Positions 56,360 through 64,000 of a DNA stretch of 64,000 bases are shown here, piece by piece. The DNA comes from Linnemannia hyalina (taxonomy: Eukaryota > Mortierellomycota > Mortierellomycetes > Mortierellales > Mortierellaceae). The translations under genes and the position numbers were made by a program. The stretch is from NCBI GenBank assembly GCA_019671135.1, contig JAHRHY010000011.1:1426001-1490000 (forward strand). The letters are read 5' to 3'. The notes under the pieces were generated by a model that saw only the letters and a list, made by a program, of their open reading frames with translations, was not told the origin of the DNA and made no database searches. The first letter of the stretch is position 1, and every line of letters starts with the position of its first letter.

Positions 56360-58569
56360 ATGAAGGCCCTTATTCTCGTCGGTGGTATGCTTCTTACTTT
56401 TCTCATGCACACTCATCGCGCGCTTTTTATGTCTCTGTTACTGCTTGAGCTTGTGTTTCCCACACTGCTATTGACACTCTTTGCCTTTGTTTCCTCACCT
56501 CTTTGTGCCATAGGTTTCGGTACCCGTCTGCGTCCTCTTACCTTGACCATGCCCAAGCCCTTGGTTGAGTTCGCTAACAAGCCCATGATCCTCCACCAAA
56601 TCGAGGCCTTGGCCCAGGTATGCCTTTATCTTTTATATGAACAATGAGTCGGGTGCTAACAGCCAGCACTTGCTCACTCAGTCTCAGTCGTGATCCGCTC
56701 ATCTCGACAGAAACACTTACACATACACCCACGACAAGTCGGACCACAAAGGAGATCTCAGATGAGCAAACAGAAATGAATGAACTGGTCATCTTACATC
56801 GCGACCATCACCACTGCCTCAGGAGAGACAACAATACGAGTCTATAAGCAGAACAAAAAGGCGAATGATTATTCTCAGGAAGTGAAGAACAGACCAGTAG
56901 CGAGCAACAGCAACAGCAATCCTTCATTTTCTTTCTTTGCCAACTTGACACTAAACCCATACCTGCATTGTTTTGTATTGTATCTTTAGGCTGGCGTTAC
57001 TGATATCGTTTTGGCTGTCAACTACAGACCTGAGGTCATGGTCTCCATCCTCCAAAAGTACGAGGAAATCTACAATGTCAAGATCACATTCTCGGTCGAG
57101 ACCGAGCCCCTCGGCACAGGCAAGTTGTTCTCTTTTTTTTGTTTTGTTTTATTTCTAGTCTCATTCTCCTCTTTCGTTTCTTGTGTCTTGCTCTTGTTCA
57201 TTCTCGATCCCCATTTGGGGGATTGATATGTGTGGGTGAACATTACAGGGATGCAGAATTAGAAGGAAGGAGTCTAAGAGTGAGGAGGAGGGCCATTCAA
57301 GCATACACTGTCTTTTGTTGATAAGACATAGCACTTGTTCTAGTCGATTAACCAAACCTCTCATGCATTCTCTCCTCTCATTGCCCCTCCTTCGCCTTCT
57401 TTCGCCCCTTTTTTGCTATCATTCTTCCTACTTTTATCTTTTCTTCCCTCCTTCGTCGATCTTGTTGGTTCAATTGTTTATAGCCGGTCCTTTGGCCCTT
57501 GCTCGCGATATCCTCGGCAAGGACGACTCTCCCTTCTTTGTCCTTAACTCTGATGTCATTTGCGATTTCCCCTTCCACGAACTCAAGGCCTTCCACGAGG
57601 CTCACGGCAACGAGGGAACCATTGTGGTACGTTGGACAGAACCAAATCAGACACGATTATGCCATGCATTTTGTTTTTCTTATTTATGTCGAGATTCTTG
57701 ATTTCTTGCCATCGATAAGGCGATGGCCGCATTGACAGCAAAAACAAACAACAGTTGCCCAACATGGGTCTAGGCAAAAAGGAAAACAATGGCCAATGTG
57801 GAAACAAAACTGGAGAGCTGATCTTTACCCTCTCGCTCTGTCTGTCGCCGACTGTTTGTCTCGGTTATTTTTAAAATAGGTCACCAAGGTCGAGGAGCCC
57901 TCAAAGTACGGTGTCATTGTCAACAAGTCAGAGAGCTCGATGATCGACCGCTTCGTCGAGAAGCCCGTCGAGTTTGTCGGCAACAAGATCAACGCTGGTA
58001 TCTACATCTTCAACCCTGCTATTCTGGACCGTATTGAGCTCAAGCCCACCTCGATCGAGCAGGAGACCTTCCCCGCCATGGCCGCTGACCACCAGCTGCA
58101 CTCGTTCACGCTCGAGGGCTTCTGGATGGATGTTGGTCAGCCCAAAGATTTCTTGACCGGTACCTGCCTCTACCTCGCCAACGTCAACAAGTGCAACCCC
58201 GGTGCCCTTGCTAACCCCAACTCTGGTTACGTCCACGGCGGCAACGTCCTTGTCGACCCCACTGCCAAGATTGGAAAGGACTGCCGTATTGGACCCAACG
58301 TCGTCATTGGACCCGGTGTTGTGATTGGTGACGGTGTTCGTCTCCAGCGCTGTGTTCTCTTGGAGGGCTCGTCTGTCAAGGATTTCGCCTGGATCAAAAA
58401 CACGATTGTTGGCTGGCACTCGACGATCGGTCGCTGGGCCCGTTTGGAAGGCACGTCAGTATTGGGCGACTATGTCACTGTCAAGGATGAGATCTATATC
58501 AACGGAGGATCGATCTTGCCACACAAGTCCATCTCGGCCAACATCACCGAGCCTCAAATCATCATGTAG
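56360..58569 (+). CDS. MPG1: GDP-mannose pyrophosphorylase (mannose-1-phosphate guanylyltransferase)
   Basis: Five exons: 56360-56384, 56514-56617, 56990-57119, 57484-57626, 57880-58569; 363 residues, the normal length (yeast Psa1 is 361). The first exon is only 25 nt (MKALILVGG across the junction). Intron 3 uses a GC donor (ACAG|GCAAGT). The nucleotidyltransferase signature [32 protein letters not shown] and [20 protein letters not shown] are intact. A C-terminal left-handed beta helix with hexapeptide repeats follows ([20 protein letters not shown]). The enzyme makes GDP-mannose from mannose-1-phosphate and GTP, the donor for N- and O-mannosylation, GPI anchors and wall mannans. Confidence 0.97.
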
Positions 58570-59927
58570 AAAAATCAACACCAAAAAACGAAAAAAAAAC
58601 AACATAACAAAACAAAAGCGGGTCTTTTTTATTATTATCATTTTCTATTTTTCCTTTTCATTTTCTTTCGTTACGAGTCTCTCGTTGTCTAATATTCTCT
58701 CACTAATGCAGCCTTTCCTTCCCATCCATACACATTCACCATCCTCTTCAATGAATAAAAACATTCCAAAAAAAAACGCGAACTGATCATTTACTCTGTT
58801 GACGCGGTGTAATTGCGATTGACTGATAAGCTGATCAATCCATCATCATCAACGTGTCATACGTGTCGCCTTTTAATTTTCCACCAAACGTCAACAAACG
58901 CCTTCTTTTTCCTCCTCACCACCTCCTTTCCCTTCGCTCCCATTCACCCCTTTACTATTTCCGTGGACGGGAAGGCGGACGCCTAAAATAAGAGATAGGG
59001 CAGAGGTAAGTTACGACAAAACACTTTTGTTTGCTCATCGCCATACATTCTCTAAGCTAAAGCAAACAAAAACGAACGGATCGATTGAAGGATCGATAAA
59101 CTCGTTGCATAACGTGCTGGATTTTTATTATCTAGTGCCCTCCCCACCCTGGTGCGACCCTATCCGCCGCCCTCCTCCTCCTCCTCCTCCTTCAAGTCTA
59201 CTGGAGGTGCGACCCTATCCACCCGCTCTTATAATTTTCGATTCCTAACGTCAAGACGCGGGATCGTACTGTTTTGTTGGTGGCCGAGAAATCGTGGAGT
59301 GTCCTTAATCTACTGGAGACACGACCCTATCGGCCTTCAAGTTTCTTTTTATTCGAGGTCAAAGAACTGGATGTGGAGTATTGGGCTGGAATGGGACTGG
59401 GGCGGGATGGGGGAGGACGTTGTCGATACAACGCCGAAGAAATCTTTAAGAACAGAGTGGCGAGCCCCGAGATGGAAGGGAGGTAGGTTAGAGGTCGTTG
59501 GCATTTGACCTTTGAGTTGTTGCTGAGCCCTGGGGTGGAGGTGGAGGTGGTTGGATGGACCATTGGACGAGTTTGTATTAGTGGCCATTGGAGAGCAAGG
59601 AGATGAGATAGGGGCCTTGTGCCAATGATATCGCAGTTGTTGGTCGTTGACCAAACCAAAGCTTATGCGTTAAAGGATTAGAAGGGTCAGTTGTCAATTA
59701 TGGGATGTGCAATTAGAGAAATTCGACAGGTGACCTGTGCCCATCCCCTTGACGACAGTTGAAGCCCAGCTGGTCTTTTCTTGTTCTCCCTTTGTGCCGT
59801 GTCCCAAATTCACACATCCAGAGACTCCTTCCTCTTTTTTCACACTTTCTTTTTTCCTTTTTTTTCAGCCTTGGTTCATCTCTACACAATCACCTCTCCT
59901 TCACGACAACCTCGAACCAACTAAGCA
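58570..59927. other. Intergenic region upstream of the sorting-nexin gene
   Basis: It holds a three-fold direct repeat (59151-59333) and a CT-rich leader (59820-59880) before ATG 59928. On minus, a putative tail RPPSRPRK after a possible acceptor at about 58980 looks like an Arg/Pro-rich C-terminus, but no upstream exon was found. No complete gene is supported. Confidence 0.45.
59151..59333 (+). repeat. Three spaced direct repeats containing CGACCCTATC
   Basis: Copies: GGTGCGACCCTATCCGC (59151-59167), CTACTGGAGGTGCGACCCTATCC (59198-59220) and CTACTGGAGACACGACCCTATC (59310-59331). Copies 2 and 3 share about 22 bp with a few mismatches, and copy 1 shares the core. A (TCC)n run lies between copies 1 and 2. 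The copies sit 0.6-0.8 kb upstream of the sorting-nexin start. Confidence 0.8.
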
Positions 59928-62669
59928 ATGTCATACTCGGACACAGACGACGCAAGCACAAAGGACGTGCTTCAACCTCACACCCCTCCTCCACCCGCAC
60001 TCGAGCCCTACATGGCCTTCACAACCATCCCGCGTGCTGCCCCCGGAACCACCTGCTGTAGCATCTCTACCCTCCTCCACAACAACCACACCACCCTCCT
60101 CGTCACCTCTGCCACCAAGGTCGCCGATGGCCTCACCGCTACCGCCTTTGTCACCTATACCATCAAAGTCGGGGTATGCTTTTGCTTTGTTTTATTGTTT
60201 AGTTGTTGCTATTGACAAGAGTAAGCACAGGAACAGGAGGAGGGGGAAAGGACGCCAAGCAATTGTTTGGCACTGACAACAACGACAGCGTAATAACCCA
60301 CCCATATATGACACACTTTTGCTTGTGAACGCAATAGGATAATGAGGTGAAGAGACGTTACTCAGAGTTCGAGTCATTGCGAAAGGTGCTCTGCAGGATT
60401 TACCCAACGTTGATTGTTCCTCCCATCCCAGAGAAGCATTCCATTTGTAAGTTCCTTTGACATTTTTTTTTCGCCTATGACATTGTTTACTCTACCCGTT
60501 TTGTTTTGCTTTTCGCAACATGTAAGACAATGCTATCAATTGAAGAGAAAAGAAAGACGCTAACGGATATGTATACACTCGTTCATATGATAGCCAACTA
60601 CGCCAATATCCAGAACAAGAGCAAGGAGGATGCCGCGATGGTTGAGAAGCGCAAGCGCATGTTGCAAAAGTTCCTGAACAGACTGGCCAAGCACGAGATC
60701 TTGTCCTACGAGCATGTGTTCCATCGCTTCTTGGAGACGGGGGTTTCTTGGGTATGTTTTGCCCTTTTTCCAGTTCATCGACCAGTCCGAGAGAGATTGT
60801 TCCTTTTGCTGGTTTTGCTTACCATTGAGACGTAACGAGACTAAGTTTTACGCTAACACCGCATTTATTTCTATCGCCTTTTCCTGCCCAACAACTGATA
60901 GACCGAGTTGATGCATTCACCTCCTATCTCGACGCTGCCCAAGAACGCATTGAACGCGACTTTGACAGCCAGCTCATCTTCAGCCAATCTCCTTCGACAG
61001 GGCTTTGACCAGCCCCCTTCACCTTCAGCTTCATCGCAGTCATCTCCAGGACTTGCTGGATCTACAGGACATCCTGGTGGAGTTCCTCCTGAAATCCTGA
61101 GGGAGCCCAACCCTCGCTTTATTGATAGCGAGGTCTTCACCCAAAAGTTCTCCAACCAGTTGTCAGGAAGCATGGATCGCAGCCAAAAGAAGGTCGTCCG
61201 CAAACTTGGAGGTGAGTTATCGCCAATGTTGAACTGATGATATGCTCTTCCGACCGTCGAGTACTTCATGGATTGTGTTTACTGATATGGCATGTTTTTT
61301 GCAATGCTACATGTAATCAGAAATCGCGAATGACAACTCGGATTTGGGCGCGACATTGAACGGATTCAGTTTGAACGAGTCGGATTGCGTTCCTCTTGCC
61401 AACGCTATCGAAAAGATTGGACAGGCCGTCGACTCGAGCTTCATGGCTACAACTGCATTGGTGAGTTTTCATCACCAATACATCTTGCGCAAAGTTGTAT
61501 AAAGCCAAGATGAATCTAGGATTAACATTGTCCCTACCCGTGTCATAATAGATGCAAGCACTGGAGATCAATGTCAACGAGCCGATGCAAGAATATGTTC
61601 AGTATGCCAGCATTATCAAGGCAATCCTCAAATTCAGACACCAGAAGCACATTCAGTCCGAGAGCACGGCCGATCAGCTGGAGGCCAAGAGGAGTTCATT
61701 GGATAATTTGGAGCGTATGGAAACTGAAGCCAAGAGGATCGAATCTGCACTAAACAAGGGCGAGCGCTCAGGATCCACTGGTGGTGCTCAAACCAACAGC
61801 AACAACAACACCACCACCTCGGGAACTGCTGCTCGTAACGAGACGGCTACTCTTAACGACGATGAACATTCGATCTCTGAGGAAGGGACATTCACGAACG
61901 AACCTGAGAGTATCCACACGTCGACTGAGATTGGAGATGAGGCTGCCGACTTTAACCCCTATGCACGCACGTCCTCAACATCAGCACCAAAGGCTGCGGA
62001 AGCGGACTCGTCGAATGGACATGTGGATACGACAGCCAGCCCCTACGCCCAGCTGCCTCCTGCCAACCCTTATGCCACCACCCACTCGCCCCCTTCCAGT
62101 GCTTCTGTGAAGCGTCGTAGCACGCGTTTGAACGTCTTCAGTGCGCTCAGCCATACTCTCCATAGTATCGTCGATGTCGACCCTGAAGCCACCCGCCGTA
62201 ACAACATTGGCAAAACCCGCGACGCCATCGTACAGGTTAGTCCTCTTCATTTTTTGGGTATTGGGTTTTTGTCGCTCGATAGACATTTATTTTCCCTTTC
62301 TCCGCCAGAAGTACTGAACATGCCTAATGTATTTTTCCTGCATGATATTTTAGTTGGAGGAGCAGTTGGAGACAACGAACTCTGACTTGGACAAGATTTC
62401 GCGTGCGGTTCAGGGCGACTTGGACCGGTTCCAGTTGCAAAAGACCAAGGACCTTCGGGACATTTTGCTCGCCTACGCTAAAGCCCATCAAAAGTGGTGC
62501 CAAAAGGTAAATATATGTTTTTTTTTAACTTTGTTCTACCTTCTCCTTTTCATCCGGTACAAGTTGGAGCGGCATTACTCACCCATGTTTTGGTTTTCGT
62601 TTTATGATGAATTAGAACTTGGGCTCGTGGCAGGAGGCAAAGGATAATGTTGAGCAAATACCAGTTTAA
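59928..62669 (+). CDS. PX-BAR sorting nexin, Snx41/Atg20-like
   Basis: Eight exons: 59928-60173, 60338-60446, 60594-60751, 60902-61211, 61321-61460, 61552-62235, 62354-62506, 62616-62669; 617 residues. The PX domain (about 45-150) contains KRRYSEFESLRKVL, with the Arg-Arg-Tyr that binds phosphatidylinositol 3-phosphate, then the PPIPEKHS loop and EKRKRMLQKFLNRLAKHEIL. A Ser/Pro-rich linker precedes the BAR-like helices (about 300-420 and after 540): IEKIGQAVDSSFMATTALMQ, IIKAILKFRHQKHIQSEST, DLDKISRAVQGDLDRFQLQ. A disordered insert of about 120 residues splits the BAR region. Relatives act in endosomal recycling and selective autophagy. Acceptor of exon 3 was chosen by homology; a nearer upstream AG gives a stop. 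Confidence 0.87.
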
Positions 62670-62937
62670 AGACAAGGATACACCCGACGCAAACAACGCG
62701 ACCCACATTGTAGTAATTTTTGAAGGCATAAGTAATGCTCATCAAACATAAAAAAAAAAAAATACAATCAAGAAAAAGAGTTTTCACAAATTACGTGTTT
62801 TTTTTTGTTTTTGTTTTTTTTCTTTCTTTCTGCAGTTTATTTTCTGTGCGTGCAGAGCAAGTTGTGCTCAAGAAAGAAAAAAAAAAAAGAGAGGACGGGG
62901 AATGTACTGTACGTGGATCTAAAGAAAAAGTAGCAAA

Positions 62938-64000
62938 CTAGATGGAGGTGGTATCACGCATGTCGTCAGAAAGGTACTTTCGACAAGCATTATACTCCTT
63001 ATCAGAACTCCACCCCTCGGCCTTCACAATCGTCATCACCAGCTGGCCGGCCCTACATCCTACTCTCACTAGCGCCCTTCCCAGGAACAACCTCAATGCC
63101 CTCCCGGGGGGCGTCACCTGTGCGGAGGACAGAGCCAACCTCCTGATAATGGGTTCTAGTTCATCCTGGCCCTTGTACGAATGCCCATCTAGGTGGAAGA
63201 ACAAATTCGGCGAGAGCTTGACCACATTTGCGGCCATTGTGAGTTGGGCGAGTCCGAGACGCTTACAGATCTTGTTGAGCTGCGCCAGATCCTGATCCCG
63301 GTATACAAAAAGGTGTTGATCGCCCAACATGGAGGAGTTGACGGACCCGGGCCAGACGGCAAAGATTTCTGTTGATGTGAGCTCGACGAGGAGGGCGAGG
63401 GGTTCGATATCGGATGTGGGTTTGTAGAGGAGGTCTTGGAGATCTGGAGAGGAGATGAGGAGTTTGTTGGCTTGGAGGATGGATTCTTTTGTGGAGTTGT
63501 CGTGCATGGTTATGTCGGATGTGGAGGAAGGGTTGGGAGATTGGGATGTTGAGGCGTTTGGGTTGTTGGATGAAGAGTGGTCGTTGGCGTTGTTTGGTGG
63601 TTGGTGTGAGAAGTACGATCCTCCTGACGTATCCTTGGGGTACCCGGTCGGAACTCCAGAAGCCACCGCAACAAGCTGCTGCGACTGTGAAGCACCCGAT
63701 GGCGTTGGCGACGAAGTTACTCTGCCCGCACCATTCCCGCGCTGCATATTCGAAGAAGACGCGACAAACTCCCGCCACCCCTTGACCATCACATGCTTGA
63801 CCTTGATGTTCTTCAACACCATCGTCACCTCTGGTTTGATTCTCTCCTCCGGCCGCGTCGGGAATCCCGAATATACATACTCTGTCCCCAACGACAACTT
63901 GGAGACCAAGTTATTCAACTTGAAGTACCGGGCTTCTTTGAGGAGGTTCATCCGATGGATCCTATCGCGGATGGGGATCTCATACCCCTGGAGATGGGAG
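62938..64000 (-). CDS. BTB/POZ-like protein, C-terminal part (5' end outside window)
   Basis: The frame is open from the right edge to the stop at 62938, at least 354 residues, without introns here. The first visible residues, LQGYEIPIRDRIHRMNLLKEARYFKLNNLVSKL, resemble the end of a KCTD-type BTB fold (LLxEAxYFxL). The Met at 63951 is internal to this motif, so it is not the start. A second ordered part begins about residue 160 of the visible segment: LALLVELTSTEIFAVWPGSV, LAQLNKICKRLGLAQL. It is followed by hydrophobic/basic blocks to the end. A Ser/Asn-rich linker lies between. The protein may be an adaptor; no ubiquitin-ligase link is shown. It converges on the sorting-nexin gene. Confidence 0.6.
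   Translation of the reverse strand, partial: SHLQGYEIPIRDRIHRMNLLKEARYFKLNNLVSKLSLGTEYVYSGFPTRPEERIKPEVTMVLKNIKVKHVMVKGWREFVASSSNMQRGNGAGRVTSSPTPSGASQSQQLVAVASGVPTGYPKDTSGGSYFSHQPPNNANDHSSSNNPNASTSQSPNPSSTSDITMHDNSTKESILQANKLLISSPDLQDLLYKPTSDIEPLALLVELTSTEIFAVWPGSVNSSMLGDQHLFVYRDQDLAQLNKICKRLGLAQLTMAANVVKLSPNLFFHLDGHSYKGQDELEPIIRRLALSSAQVTPPGRALRLFLGRALVRVGCRAGQLVMTIVKAEGWSSDKEYNACRKYLSDDMRDTTSI

Noticed and set aside
58950..58990. Minus-strand tail RPPSRPRK after a possible splice acceptor, like an Sm-protein C-terminus.
   Set aside because: No body exon with an Sm fold was found on the minus strand between 59000 and 59900.

Overview
This is a piece of a fungal nuclear genome. The genes are rich in short introns with clear GT-AG (and two GC-AG) junctions, many proteins carry long Asn/Gln/Ser/Thr-rich disordered tracts, and the set includes chitin deacetylase, Cdc24, an Ssd1-type RNB protein, an AP-1-like bZIP factor and decayed F-box genes. 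The style (F-box family relics, homopolymer and purine-rich intergenic DNA) suggests an early-diverging fungus, most likely Mucoromycota/Mortierellomycotina. That placement is inference, not proof. I see no convincing tRNA, rRNA, CRISPR or intact transposon.

Layout. 1-10370 (minus): the 5' part of a Cdc24 Rho-GEF gene, cut by the left edge, with a single shared DH-domain exon block but TWO intact, diverged first exons (4436-4813 and 9987-10370), each encoding the CDC24/calponin-like domain and each ending in a phase-0 splice donor that fits the same acceptor at 853. A tRNA-splicing endonuclease subunit gene (Sen34-like) lies on the opposite strand between the two first exons. 11200-15082 (plus): two tandem decayed F-box/LRR genes. 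16467-24325: a YbaK-type deacylase-like gene (plus), convergent with a VTC1/DUF202 membrane protein fused to long disordered arms (minus), then a GPI-type chitin deacetylase (minus). 25834-29680: a ten-exon mitochondrial carrier (plus), convergent with a Cys-rich single-pass surface protein (minus).

30715-54332 is a long run of minus-strand genes: ACSF2-like acyl-CoA synthetase, GNAT acetyltransferase, LigB/DODA extradiol dioxygenase, a possible 54-residue membrane protein, Ssd1, a bZIP factor, a disordered protein, RNA polymerase III subunit Rpc9/Rpc17, and a PLP aminotransferase. 56360-62669 (plus) holds GDP-mannose pyrophosphorylase and a PX-BAR sorting nexin. A BTB-like protein gene (minus) runs off the right edge.

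Common themes are polarity and cell wall. Cdc24, Ssd1, chitin deacetylase and GDP-mannose synthesis all act in hyphal growth and wall building, and the VTC protein, carrier and sorting nexin serve organelles. Nothing shows that they are co-regulated. Exon coordinates were worked out by hand from splice sites and reading phase and have not been checked against transcripts.
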